A stretch of DNA of 64,000 nucleotides from Xenopus tropicalis (taxonomy: Eukaryota; Chordata; Amphibia; Anura; Pipidae): assembly GCF_000004195.4 (NCBI RefSeq), contig NC_030683.2, forward strand, positions 84,283,410-84,347,409. Direction: 5' to 3'. The translations under genes were made by a program, and so were the position numbers. Of the stretch, positions 25,074 through 36,533 are shown in pieces; the stretch's first letter is position 1, and each line of letters opens with the position of its first letter. A model generated the notes under the pieces. The model saw only the letters and a list, made by a program, of their open reading frames with translations. It searched no databases and was not told the DNA's origin.

Positions 25074-25850
25074 TGGAAAGTACATATTCTGACATCCAAA
25101 ATGGGTAAATTGGTCTCACTATCAAACTGCTTTGCTAAAGGCAGTGGTTTTGATTGACTTTCTACAAATTTAAAAAAATGCTTCCCAGAACTTCCATTTT
25201 ACAGCATGTTATTTCCTTTTTTTTTAGCCATTTACTGCTGCTTACCCTGTGTGCATTTTATAAGAGACCCTAAGAGTATGCGTACCCCTTGAACCATATA
25301 TTTTTGGAAAGTACACATGCTGGTGAATCTGAAATTGGTAAAGACATCTTTCTGCTCCAAACTACAAACATTTTACTAAAGGCAGCGGTTTTTAGGACAT
25401 TTCTGAAAATCCCTGAATATTTAAATTTGCCACATTTCTCTCACACAATTTCTTACATACAAGGATAAAACATTCTAAATATGAATGCCAAGGGAGCACT
25501 AAAAAGTACTAAACAGTATGCATAGATTTCCCAAAGTATGCGGCCTGTAGGGACTCTAAAATTAACATGTGTTTTCTTATTGAATAAAGCCTCCTGCCGG
25601 CATATTATGTGTTTTAAGACCCCCTAACAGCACAAAGACCCCTAAAAACCAGGAATTTATGGAATACACATTCTGAAAAATCCAAAATGAGTAAAAATGT
25701 ATTTCTACTCTTTACTATCAAACTGTAAAGCAATGATTAGAGGCAGAAATTTCTGAAAAATTATGGCTTTAAACCCTACCATTTCTTTTTTTATCCTTTT
25801 ACTGGGCATAGGCCCATGTATCTAGAGTTCCATTAGCATTTGTGCCTTAT
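25074..25850. repeat. Diverged tandem repeat (about three units)
   Basis: The string 'tggaa(ag)tacacattctg...atccaaaatg.gtaaa...actatcaaactg...aaaggcag.ggtttt' recurs in diverged form at about 25074, 25309 and 25659, spaced roughly 235-350 bp. A further related fragment (cgcatagatttaccaaactatg) lies at about 39770, matching tgcatagatttcccaaagtatg at 25520. Probably an old satellite-like repeat. Confidence 0.5.
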
Positions 25851-27059
25851 TGGTTCATAGGTAGACCACTCCCTTTGCACTCTAATATAGTGTTTAATAA
25901 AAGGGGTGGCTCATCCTCTTTGGCTGCATCTGTTGACAAAGGTGGAAGTTCCACTGAGTCTGGGATCAACAGGGCCCCAGTAAGCCATCTACCCTAGAGT
26001 CTGCATCTATCTCTAGTGAAGTTGGGGAACAGGGACCCTGTGAATGAGGATTAGTAAGTATTAGGATAATATCTATAAGAGCACTTTCTAGGAAAGTGAG
26101 ATAGTGAGATTAGATAGAAAGAGCAGTTTCTGGCTCCAACCTGGAGAGATTAGCTGGAAGTACTCTTCCCTACAGGCACTGTTGCCTGTGCAGGACACAG
26201 TTAAGACACGGGTATCAGGCTTGTTGCAGAGGGGACTGTGCGCACATTTGCTAGTGCAGAGAGAAACCCATTACTGTGAAGGACATAGGTACTATGTGCT
26301 TGGCAGTTAGGACCTTTTTTTTTGCAAGCATGTAATACCTACATGCTCAACAGGTTAAGGGCTAAGCATAGTTTTTCCAGAACTGAACAAGTTTGTTCTG
26401 TATCCCCAATGTCTGATTACCGTGTAATGTAATAAATCCAAACATGACATGGCCATCTGCATGTAAATTTTACAAAGGAATATATGGAAGATTTAAATCT
26501 TTAGCTTTATTGTTTAGCACCTCATTCACATGATGTGGGTTTCACTTTCAAGTTAGCAATGCACCCCGGCTGCTTCGGCCTAGTACCTGCAGACCTAGCT
26601 CTAGTTCATAGTCCATTAGGACTTCGCTTTCAAGATAATATCTTTAATGCAAAATGTTATGTACATGCTAATTACTAAAATAACCCCTTTATTGCAACAG
26701 AGTGAACTGAATGCACTGGCTGACTCACAGAAATGTATAATGATGAGAAGACTTGCCAGCTAGTCTCATACAAAGAAGTGAATGTGATTGCAATCATATA
26801 GCAAATAACAGTGTCCTCATAAAGAGATGGAATCAGAAATAAGGCAGAGAGCATGAACACCAGCAATGCTAACCACAGGCAGGGTTTACTCTTATAGGTG
26901 TTACACAGGGATATGGCTACTTACCCTTAATATTTTTACTGCCAAGCTAGTTTTTATTTCCCAGTACCTCCTTCTTAAACAAAAGTTTAGAAGGAAGGAG
27001 TTGGTCAGTTCCTAAAGGAGAACTAAACCTTAACTAAAGAATAGGCTAGAAATGTTGTA

Positions 27060-27387
27060 CAGGTATAGGACCCATTATCCAGAATGCTCGGGACCAAGGG
27101 TATTCCGGATAAGGGGTCTTTCCGTAATTTGGATCTCAATACCTTAAGTCTACTAAAAAATCAATAAAACATTAATTAAACCCAATAGGATTGTTTTGCA
27201 TCCAATAAGGATTAATTATATCTTAGTTGGAATCAATTACAAGGTTCTGTTTTATTTCTACATAGAAAAAGGAAATCAGTTTTAAAATTCTGAATTATTT
27301 GATTAAAATGGAGTCTATGGGAGACGGGCATTCCGTAATTCGGAGCTTTCTGGATAACGGGTTTCCGGATAAGGGGTCCGATACCTG
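27060..27387. mobile_element. 'caggtatagga' palindromic MITE (nested)
   Basis: Ends caggtataggacccattatc and its near-complement (aaggggtccgatacctg) flanked by TA. Internal ggataaggggtctttccgta and ttccgtaattcggagctttc form a second inverted pair. This family is familiar from Xenopus; partial copies occur at 18200-18447 and 51690-51800. Confidence 0.8.
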
Positions 27388-27750
27388 TACTATGTTTTCG
27401 GTTTCTGTACCAGCCCAAGCCAACTACATCCATTTAGCAGGGAAGATCTGTGCCTCCAATAATGCCCCAAGTAGCTCCCCATCTTCTTTTCTGCTGATTC
27501 ACTGCACTTACTCTGTGCTGCTGTCAGTTACTGATCTTAGGGACCGACTCACAGTATACTGTATATATAGGATATAAATGTAACAAATGTATAATGTTCA
27601 GATTCACATTATATGGCAGCTCAGAAACCAGTGCAATTAGCATCAGATTTTATTAATCAGCCCTGTAGCATCAGTTTATTTGAGATATTTAATGTATTTG
27701 ATCATTTGCGACAACCTAAGCTTATCTTCTCAACAGCTGCTCCGAGCGCA

Positions 27751-28077
27751 CAGGCCCGGATTTTGGGAGAGGCCCCCAAGGCCCGGGCCTAGGGCGGCAA
27801 GATGTTAGGGGCGGCAAACAGGCGCCCCTAACATCAACTGGGTGCTGTGCCTGTTCTTTATTTGTGGTGGGCGGCAGGCAGCATAAAATAGTTAAATAAC
27901 ATCTTGCCTGGCCGCCCCAACTCCGAAAACTGCCGTGCACATCTACTTCCTGGTCTGTGACGTCATCACGCCATGCACACGCATCATTACGTCACTCTGT
28001 GCGCGGCGCAGCCCTACGGGGGGGGGGGCGGCACAGCAGCTGGGCCTAGGGGAGCACCAAAGATAAATCCGGCCCTG
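27751..28077. mobile_element. hAT-type MITE (nested), 8-bp target duplication
   Basis: Inverted ends caggcccggattt and aaatccggccctg, flanked by an exact 8-bp duplication cgagcgca (27743-27750, 28078-28085). 327 bp, GC-rich with a G-run at about 28018-28029. A second family member, without a clear duplication, is at 43383-43601. Confidence 0.88.
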
Positions 28078-28899
28078 CGAGCGCACTGAGCATGTGTACT
28101 GTCCTGGACAGTTCTAACAGAATCCATGATAGAAAGCTCCTGTGACAACTGTAAAGACCTATATCACTACTACTATAGAGATGCAGAAACTTGAAACTAG
28201 TGCAAGTCAGTTTATTATATAAAATATGGCATTTCTAGCCATATTCATCTTTAGGCTTTAGTTCTCCTTTAATTTATTTCCCCAGACTTGCTCAGTAAAG
28301 GAGCACTAAGGGGTGCACTTTTGTGCATCTTAGGGCTATTGCACTTGCGTCCAGGGCTTTTCTCTAAGCATAAAAGTGTAGTTAAAGCTGGAAAAGAATC
28401 TGCTGTTTTACATAGAAACTGTAAAGAACATCACCATGATGTTTCCTCATATTGGACTCATGGGTACTGAACAGATTCACACATAGGTATGTGATTTTTG
28501 CAATTGCAGTGAGCAAAGTACTATTCTGAGTGCAATGGAGGAACCAGTTAATGAAGGCTTACTTTTTAATAGACCCAGTTCTAGTAATATAACTACTGAT
28601 GCATGGGTCACTCAGAAGGAAATTAAAAAGAGGTAAACAAATACACTGCATATCACAATAGTATGAGTTTGTGTCAGAATGGTTCTATATGTAACAGATC
28701 TTGCCAAACTAATTTAATTCCCTGATATGGAGGAGGTGGGCAGGAACCTCAGCTCTGGGATGGCAGTGGATGTGATCTACTTTGAACATTTTCTAATCAG
28801 ACCTGTGTTTTTAATGGAGTACTGGAGTGGTCTGTCCTTGGATCTTTGCTTTTTAAGTCAAGGTGAACATTGGCCTGGAGGTGGGCATTAAAAGTACTG

Positions 28900-29417
28900 T
28901 GTTTTTGTTGGTGATACTAAATTGTGCAAAACCATGTTCCATGCAGGATGCTGCCACTTTGTATAGTGATTTGACAAAATTGTAAAATTGGTCAGCAAAC
29001 TGGAAAATAAAGTTCATTGCTGATAAATTCAAGGTTATGCACTTTAGTAGAAATACTATAAATGTATTTAAGAAGGATATTAATGAGCTGGAGAGAGTGC
29101 AGAGACGTACAACTAAACTGGTTAAGGGGATGGAAGATTTAAACTATGAGGTGAGACTGTCGAGGTTGTTTTCTCTGGAAAAGAGGCGCTTGCGAGGGGA
29201 CATGATTACTCTGTACAAGTACATTAGAGGGGATTATAGGCAGTTGGGGGGTGTTCTTTTTTCCCATAAAAACAATCAACGCACCTGAGGCCACCCCTTT
29301 AGATTAGAGGAACGGAGCTTCCATTTGAAGCAGTGTAGGTGGTTTTTCACGGTGAGGGCAGTGAGGTTGTGGAATGCACTTCCTAGAGATGTGGTAATGG
29401 CAGATTCTGTTAATGCC
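28900..29417 (+). pseudogene. CR1/L2-type non-LTR retrotransposon fragment (3' end of reverse transcriptase ORF)
   Basis: Decayed reading frames match the end of LINE reverse transcriptases: a NW..NWKIKF.ADKFKVMHFSRNT-like stretch around 28985-29060, then NELERVQRRTTKLVKGMEDL (29080-29140), VRLSRLFSLEKRRLRGDMITLYKYIRG, and after a stop, FRLEERSFHLKQCRWFFTVRAVRLWNALPRDVV-type sequence to about 29400. The segment that normally links the two halves is missing, so an internal deletion is likely. The RT catalytic motif lies upstream and is not recognisable. The fragment ends where a T2 MITE begins. Confidence 0.7.
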
Positions 29418-29606
29418 TTTAAAGGAGAAGGAAAGGGTTTTACTCATGTTCTAGTATGTAATAGAGGGACCCTGCATGTACCTGAACACTGAAATAATTT
29501 CTTTTAAATAATTTTTGAATATTTGAAATATGGGGAGACTTAAGAACACTAGGTATGCCTGCAGCTTGAGATTAACTCTTTACTAGCCTTTCCTTCTCCT
29601 TTATGA
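29418..29606. mobile_element. Short T2-type MITE inserted in the LINE fragment
   Basis: Ends tttaaaggagaaggaaagg and cctttccttctccttta. The interior (aggtatgcctgcagcttg) matches, in reverse, the left part of the element at 59356-59834, so they are one family. Confidence 0.8.
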
Positions 29607-31380
29607 GGGGCTTTGCTGATTTGAATTCATATTATAGATACTAAGCCACAGCATCTGTCATTTTGGTTACTGCAATTTTAAATATCTCATATGCCCCTTC
29701 TCTGTTATTATGGCAGCATGCTATTATCAGATTTGGTCCTGAGATTATTACATGTGTTTTGTTGTTTAACTAAATTTGGACTATGTAAATTATCTCCATC
29801 ATTTCATTACGTCTTCAAATGGCCTTCATTAACTATGCAAATGATTTCATATGTTTATGTATGGCTAATCTGTCTAAAGATGGTGTCATGGCAACGCATG
29901 CTGAATACAGGATAAGATTTGTCTTCTGTGTTTGAAAGGCGCCTAACTTTCATAGCCAGCTCCATTTCCTTACATTTCCATGGCGATGCGAAGTGCCTTG
30001 TTCTTAGTATCTTTATGTAAATGGTTTTACTGGATTTATTCTGTGTTTTTTTGATTACACCACACCTTTATTACTGTCCCACCACATGTGCAAGAGTAAT
30101 ATGTGGCACAATATTGTGTTCCGCACTGCTCCAGCATGTAGCACCTGCATCTGGTGTAATGACTGCAGATCATATCAGTGTAATGCAGAATTGTATGTCG
30201 GGAGGTAAAGGTTTTGCCAGCCTGTATTTCGGGTAGTCCCCTAGTAGGGTTTTGGTCAGCTAAGTGCTGATCCTGATCTGTAGGTGGTGTTGTTTCCCAT
30301 GCTGTAGGGGGTGTTGTTTTCCATTCCTAGGTTAGTATTTCCCTGGCAGTTCAGTAACTGGCCAGGGGGGTGTCAGGGTTCCCTAGTTTTTTGAAATAGA
30401 AAGCCTCCACTACCTGGAGGAGATGGCGTGCTAAAGGACCTGGGGTAGAGGTTGGCTGTTAAAGTGACAGGAAGATTTGCAATAGGTAAATGTAGGAGTG
30501 AGATACATGGTTAGAGTAATAAGTCGAGCATCCAGAGGCTCCAACAATGTTGTCAGAAGGTTTAGTACCCTGCTAAGCACTCAAGTGGTTAGGTTCACAG
30601 ATAGGACCAAATAAGTTTTGCCCAAATAAGTGAGTACTACCTCTATGGTGTTGTAAACACTACATCTAAAAATAGTAAAAGTAGTATTCATGGGATGAAA
30701 GGGTTAGCACCAGCCAAAGAGATTGTGAGCCTTGTTGGCACCCACAATAAACATGCACTCAGTGTGCACACAATGCACATTTGCAAACGTGCAACATGCC
30801 CTCTCAAAGCATTCATTCCAGGGACAGCATTTTTGCATTTGTGCATCCTGTACCTTGAGTAAGTTTCCACCTCACCCCTTTAATACAGGCCACATATTAA
30901 ATCCACATCCTGTCTAGTTAGCAATTCATGCACGCAGCATGGCTGCACCCTTAATCAGTTCAGTCTGCAGCATGTATCTAAATGAAATGCAGGATGTGGA
31001 TTCATTTTAGCACACTCATGTGTCACACATAGGGCACGGATTAACAGTGAATTTCCATGTTTCGCCATTGGCGGATTTTTTGTGAAGCTGGCAACAAAAT
31101 TCACCTCACATCCAAAAATTGTCACCTGCATCAAAAGAATTGCAAATTTTCTGACAACTTTAGTTTATACACCTAAACAAAAAATCATTTCAAAACACAT
31201 TGCTTGATGTAACTGATGTTTTTGGATAGCTGGATAGCTATATAAATATAGGTGGGTTTTTTTGCAAACTTTGCAGGTCGAAAACTATTTTAATTATTCA
31301 AAACATACAAGGTTGTAACAATAAATTAGGGGTGGGGGGGTTAATCTTTCAGTAGTAGAGTGGCTTTACAAACATGAAAA
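29607..31380. other. Intergenic, nothing firmly recognised
   Basis: No supported gene. A short fragment near 31056-31140 resembles the interior of the hAT MITE at 17633-17874. Confidence 0.4.
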
Positions 31381-31387
31381 GGATGTG

Positions 31388-31448
31388 GCTTCAATAAGTG
31401 GGGGGTTAATCAAGTGGGGGGTAATCAAGGTAATCAAGGTAATCAAGG
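31388..31448. repeat. Short tandem repeats (ggtaatcaa)
   Basis: aagtggggggttaatc is repeated as aagtggggggtaatc, followed by three copies of aaggtaatc. Microsatellite-scale and non-coding. Confidence 0.8.
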
Positions 31449-32323
31449 GTGCAAAATGGTGAGTTTGCTTATTACGTTGTTTATGGGTAATATGCAAATA
31501 CAGACAAGCATATATGGTGTCCTTATATCTGACACCTCCCATACACATATATTGACTCACTCCTTCTCTTCTCTTATCGGCCACTGAGAAATCATCCTAC
31601 CCACAGAGCATAGGTTCCACTTACACAGTAGGGTTGGGGACGGTTACCTCCTTCATATCCCCTACATTATCTATGGATTCTGGTAATAATGAATCCTGCT
31701 AACAGTAACAGTTTATGTGCTCAATTCCTTATAAGTCAGTAGAATCTTCATCTGAGATAATCGTATAGCAATGGCAATAGCAGTATGACAGTAGCAGAAA
31801 CTGCAGTATCAGGGGTATTTCCCTACAATCTGTGGGTGATAGTGAAAATAGCTTCTTTTGCACATAAGGGAGTTTTCACAACAACCTTGGCAGAAGCGTG
31901 GGTGTGCCAGGAGATTGCGTGGGAGGATCAAAAGCTTTCTCTTAACACAAAGCCACAGACACTTCTCCGCAATTTGTTAATAAAAGGGCCCTTTCCTCTT
32001 ACTTATTAATAACATTACATCAGCTTATTAACTCACTGGCAGCAAATCTGAGAAATAAACCCCTTAATTTAGAACCGATGTTAATCTGCCTCTGCAAAGG
32101 GATTTTTTTTAAGTCTCTTATGATACTTTTTTTGCAGTTACATTAGGTTGGTAGGTACCAGCTATGTGATGAACTCTCTCTTCAAAATATCAGTGCCCAC
32201 AGGAAGCTAGAGGTAAAGAAATGGGGTTAATAGATAAATGGGGGATGTAGAGCCTTTAGCTACGGCATCTATTCTCGAATGGTCAGTAAGATGCACACCT
32301 GTAGGACAGCAAGATAGTCAAAC

Positions 32324-32545
32324 CAATGCCTTTCCACCAGCAGCCCTATGTCTTCCTACTAACCTCAGCTCTGAACCTTTCCACCAGCTCCAGCCCTAAG
32401 CCTTCCCACAAGCCACAGTCTTACACCTTTTCACCAGATGCAGCCCTAAGCCTTCCCACAAGCCACAGTCTTACACCTTTCCACCAGATGCAGCCCTAAG
32501 ATTACCTACTAACAGTAGCTCTATGCCTTCCAACAAGCTGCAACA
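32324..32545. repeat. 50-bp minisatellite, about four diverged units
   Basis: agccacagtcttacaccttt recurs at 32411 and 32461 (period 50), with looser copies of ccaccagc.ccagccctaag on either side. Non-coding. Confidence 0.8.
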
Positions 32546-32859
32546 CAACAGGCTGATTTGAGGTATTCCTGTTGCTTTGTCTCCCATGGGAGAGGTGATT
32601 TCCAGCTGGCAACAAAGCGCCCCTTTTGCCATTACCCTTAACTAGTAATGGTAACGAGATTAAATTACTCTCCCACAATTGCTCAGAAGAACCAGAAATG
32701 CAACGGGCAAGTGAAAATTAAACATGTTTTTTAAATACAAATATGAAGTATGTGATCCAAAATTAACAAAAACTATCGATTTTTTAAAGAAATGGGTGGA
32801 ATGCATTTTAATGTAGTAACAGTTGCAAGGTTTCATGCAATTCTAATAGCTAATTGGCA

Positions 32860-32996
32860 GACAGCATTTACTGGTCTGCTGTATAAAACTATATAAAATA
32901 AATAGAATTGGTTGCTATGGGTTACTAGACCTTTGGCAAACATTGTGTGTTACATTACCAAAAGGCTACTGGTAAGACCCCGTTAACTGTGAATGT

Positions 32997-33090
<94 letters not shown>

Positions 33091-33128
33091 GTGAATGTTA
33101 CTATATATATATATATATATGTGAATGT

Positions 33129-33222
<94 letters not shown>

Positions 33223-33407
33223 ACATTCACAGTTAACGGGGTCTTACCAGTAGCCTTTTGGTATATATATAGTAACATTCACAGTTAACGGGGTCTTACC
33301 AGTAGCCTTTTGGTAATGTAACACACAATGTTTGCCAAAGGTCTAGTAACCCATAGCAACCAATTCTATTTATTTTATATAGTTTTATACAGCAGACCAG
33401 TAAATGC

Positions 33408-33411
<4 letters not shown>
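32860..33411. repeat. Perfect 140-bp inverted repeat around (TA)n
   Basis: Left arm 32860-32999 (starts gacagcatttactggtctgc) and right arm 33272-33411 are exact complements by eye. The centre is (TA)n interrupted by two extra copies of gtgaatgttac (33091, 33121) and an extra partial right arm (33220-33262). The pattern fits repeated template switching at a hairpin. Long frames on both strands here are artefacts of TA repeats. Confidence 0.92.

Positions 33412-33450
<39 letters not shown>
33412..33450. repeat. (TA)n microsatellite
   Basis: About 19 TA units joining the inverted repeat on the left to the hammerhead-like element on the right. Confidence 0.95.
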
Positions 33451-33454
<4 letters not shown>

Positions 33455-33470
33455 CAATAAGGTGAGGTTT

Positions 33471-33522
33471 ATTGATCCTACATTTCGGTTCTTTACTAGA
33501 ACCTTCGTCAGGGAAGCAAGTA
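33471..33522 (-). ncRNA. Hammerhead-ribozyme-like core (probable Penelope-like element end)
   Basis: On the - strand: CTGACGA (33511-33505), an extra A, a 6-bp stem II (ggttct/agaacc) with a 5-nt loop, GAAA (33486-33483), then TGTA, giving a possible GUA cleavage triplet after 33480. The flanks pair as an open stem I: TCC with GGA next to the core and TTG with CAA after a small internal loop. A polyadenylation-like aataaa follows. Type I hammerheads with minimal stem III are known in the terminal repeats of Penelope-like retroelements. The unpaired A next to stem II departs from the strict consensus, so activity is uncertain. Confidence 0.55.
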
Positions 33523-33611
33523 TGTGTACAGAGCAGGGTTTAAATACAGTGCTTGGCGCCAAACAGCGCGTTGCTAGGCAACCATACAGTAAAAAACCAG
33601 CCCCAAGGTGG

Positions 33612-34430
33612 TAAAGCAGGAAGAAATAAAGAATAAAGAAAGTTTATTTACAAACCTATGCATGGTGTCATTATTATGCCAGACTTCCTTCATAATAGAA
33701 CTAGCGATCACCATTTATAAGTGGGCCCCGTGCGCGTGAGTGTCTCCTATGAGCCGACCTGTCCATCAAGCTAAAGCACCACCCACGTAACCCCCTTGGG
33801 GCGCTCCTTAGCAACGGCGCGTATATCCCTTAAGGGGTTAAGGGGGCGCACATGGAGCATAGCTATAGTGGGTACGCATCTGCCCCCCGCGGGGCTGTCA
33901 TACAGGGTTTAGTGCTCGTCTTGGCACAGGCGATACAGCGGGGTGAATTGGGGTACACCTGCTACCCCTATATTATGGAGCGAGTCAGGGTACACCTGCT
34001 ACCCATATCACAGTCTCACCCGTTTCTGAGACTGTGATATGGGTAGCAGGTGTACCCTAACTCGCTCCATAATGTAGGGGTAGCAGGTGTACCCCAATTC
34101 GCTCCGCTGTGTTGCCCTGCCAAGACGAGCACTAAACCCTGTATGACAGCCCCGTGGGGGGCAGATGCGTACCCATTATAGCTACGCTCCATGTGCGCCC
34201 CCTTAACGTGCAATCACACACCCTCGCATATACCCCTCTAAGGTGCATGGCAATTGAAAGGTGGCGGCACGGCCGGTTGACATTCCTGGCTAAAACCAGA
34301 GATGTTTTACCGTCGCCAGCACCGACCGTGTAATACTGCACCAGCAGCATAAGGGGTTCAGATTGCATCGGCAATCTGAACCATGCATAGGTTTGTAAAT
34401 AAACTTTATTCTATATTTCTTCCTGCTTTA
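33612..34430. repeat. Nested giant palindrome (foldback element)
   Basis: Outer arms 33612-33666 and 34380-34430 (taaagcaggaagaaataaag and complement) enclose a near-perfect palindrome. Its left arm is 33838-34018, its right arm 34027-34206 and its loop 8 nt, about 180 bp per arm with few mismatches. The inner sequence contains gtacacctgctaccc four times (twice per arm). Mirror-image frames on the two strands are a result of the palindrome, not genes. Confidence 0.9.
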
Positions 34431-34436
34431 TATATA

Positions 34437-34491
<55 letters not shown>
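34431..34491. repeat. (TA)n microsatellite
   Basis: About 30 TA units with one interruption, abutting the outer right arm of the palindrome. Confidence 0.95.
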
Positions 34492-34497
<6 letters not shown>

Positions 34498-35601
34498 CTT
34501 TGCCTTTTAATCCGGCATGAAAAAGTATCTTTAAATCCTGCATCCCCTAAGGATGATTCTGTTGGAAAGGGCATCATTAATGCATAGCCTAAAAGGACAC
34601 CTTTATCTCCAAGGTGGAGAGCTCCTGCGTCACTGATGCTGCATTCATTGTTGTCAGAGAGATCCATGAATGATTCAGTCTAATTACTGAGCCAACAAAG
34701 CTAGTGGCTGGTACCGGGAATGTTGGGTCTCTATTGTTATACAGGAACGCTGCTTATTATAAGCTATTTAAAATGAGTATCCAAGGAGCACTTGGTATGT
34801 CAGCAAATCTCCTAGAAGATAACATTTAAGTAATGACAATAGCATCTGCCCCTTACCTTAACCTTTTCCCCTATTCCCTACCAGGGGATCCCACAGTAAT
34901 TGGGAAATACAAACCCTGTGACATGTAAACACTCATTATTTGTAATCTAACCAATTCTTTAAAAGTCACATCATTGGGAAATGATTCTCACCTAAAATGT
35001 ATGTTCAAGTTAGTTTCCTCCTCTGGAGAATATTTGTGCTTTATAAACATCTTGCATTAAGTGCTTTTTTTTAAAGGGGAAATGTACAGCTTTCTTACAG
35101 CTGTAATGTTATACCACAAGTGTAAAATGCTAAAACGGACCCTAGACTGAGTGCTCAGTGATGCCATTCACAAAGGCACATAAGCCAATACGTGGTTCTA
35201 CCAGTTTGCAGACAGTGGCACAGAGCAGACAAGCTGCGGCAGATGAAGATAACCAACACCCACTTTTATGGTGGAAATCTGGGGGGGGGGCTGCATTGTG
35301 GGTAATAAAAATTGCTATTTGCTTCTTAAAATTGCACTTTGCAACATGCACTTAATTTGTAAAAGAGGCTTTAGATGTTGTTCTTCACTGCTTTTGTTAT
35401 CATAAGAGCATGTTCACTGATGCATCAAAATGACAGAAATACTCATTTGGTTGTACCTGCAAAGCATCTCTTACTTTGTAGCATCTCAGGGAAATATTAG
35501 GCTAGGGAAATGTCAGTCAGTTGGTTACACCTGCGTGTCATGCAGTGTTTAATAATCATTTTATAATAAAATGGTACCATACAATAAATAAGCAAACAGG
35601 G
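34492..35601. other. Intergenic, nothing recognised
   Basis: No supported gene or element ends; one G-run at 35281-35290. Confidence 0.4.
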
Positions 35602-36013
35602 TTAAGGGCTAAACTCACACAAGCTTTTGTAAGACTTTTTGTAAGTGTTGGATCGACAGACCGCATCCTAAAATTCGGATGTAGACACACAGGCAAAAAA
35701 TAATGGGACTGATAGAAAAATCTGATGTGTAGACTACATGGAAACTTTGCCATGTGACGTGATACACCTCTAGGAGGGAAGTGCTGCATGCTCCGTCTTT
35801 ACCCGATAAAATCTGATGGTGTCTGAAAGACATCTGAAATACATGCACTGTTGGATGCAGACACTTGGACAAAAGTCATCATCTAACTTTATCTGATCCG
35901 ACTTACATTGCAGCTGTGAAGATCAGATTTTGTTGGATCCTACAGCAACTTGTGCTGTTGCATAACAAGATTTTTTTGGTTCAGATAAAATCTCCCTTGG
36001 AGTTTAGCCTTAA
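35602..36013. mobile_element. TTAA-flanked MITE
   Basis: Ends ttaagggctaaactcacac and gagtttagccttaa are complementary and include TTAA. The interior has repeated gatcagatttt/ggatc motifs. 412 bp and non-coding. Confidence 0.65.
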
Positions 36014-36117
36014 CAGATACTCATAAGAGATTCTCTTATACTGTTGTATGGTCTCGCTTACTCTAGCTACTAGTAAATGTGTTAAATAACAAGATGAAAA
36101 GACAAACTAAAAGAGAA

Positions 36118-36533
36118 ACGAAAAGAGAACTAAACCCTAGAAATAAATATGACAAGAAATGCCATATTTATATACTGAACTTACAGCACCAGCATAAAGG
36201 TTCAGCATCTCTATAACAGTAATGATCCAGGCCTTAAAGGTTGTCACAGGAGCTCACCATCTTGGATACTGTTAGAGGTGTCTCTGCACATGCTCAGTGT
36301 GCTCTGAGCAGCTGTTGAGAAGCTAAGCTTAGGGGTTGTTGCAAATTATCAAGCAGAAAAGTGGCTCACATGTCAGGGTTAATTATTAAACTCCGATGCA
36401 AACTGCACTGGTTTCTGGACTTCATGTACAAATAATCTGTATTTATTACTAATTAGTCTTGTATTGTGACATTTATATTCTATATATACAGTATATTGTG
36501 AGTACGTGTCTAAGCTCAGGGAACTGACAGCAG
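36118..36533. mobile_element. Truncated T2-type MITE, relative of the 27-kb copy
   Basis: Starts aaaagagaactaaaccct and runs through gctcagtgtgctctgagcag and atgcaaactgcactggtttc, all found reversed in 27.5-28.3 kb. It shows the uninterrupted site where the hAT MITE at 27751 inserted. The right end is truncated. A smaller fragment lies at about 53736-53830. Confidence 0.65.

Larger units (their letters stand above)
27013..28272. mobile_element. T2-type MITE carrying two nested transposons
   Basis: Outer ends taaaggagaactaaacc and ggctttagttctccttta are complementary. A truncated relative in the opposite orientation at 36118-36533 shows the same interior without the two insertions, so they can be read as later events: one at 27060-27387 and one at 27751-28077. 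It contains no gene. Confidence 0.7.

Noticed and set aside
32324..32545. Possible CRISPR-like array
   Set aside because: Period-50 repeats have no unique spacers and degrade outward; it is a minisatellite in a vertebrate genome.
32947..33288. Long open frames on both strands made of alternating Tyr-Ile
   Set aside because: They are translations of (TA)n inside an inverted repeat. The same protein appears on both strands because the DNA is palindromic.
33852..34374. Several open frames with similar proteins on opposite strands
   Set aside because: They mirror the arms of the palindrome at 33838-34206, and no conserved domain is visible.
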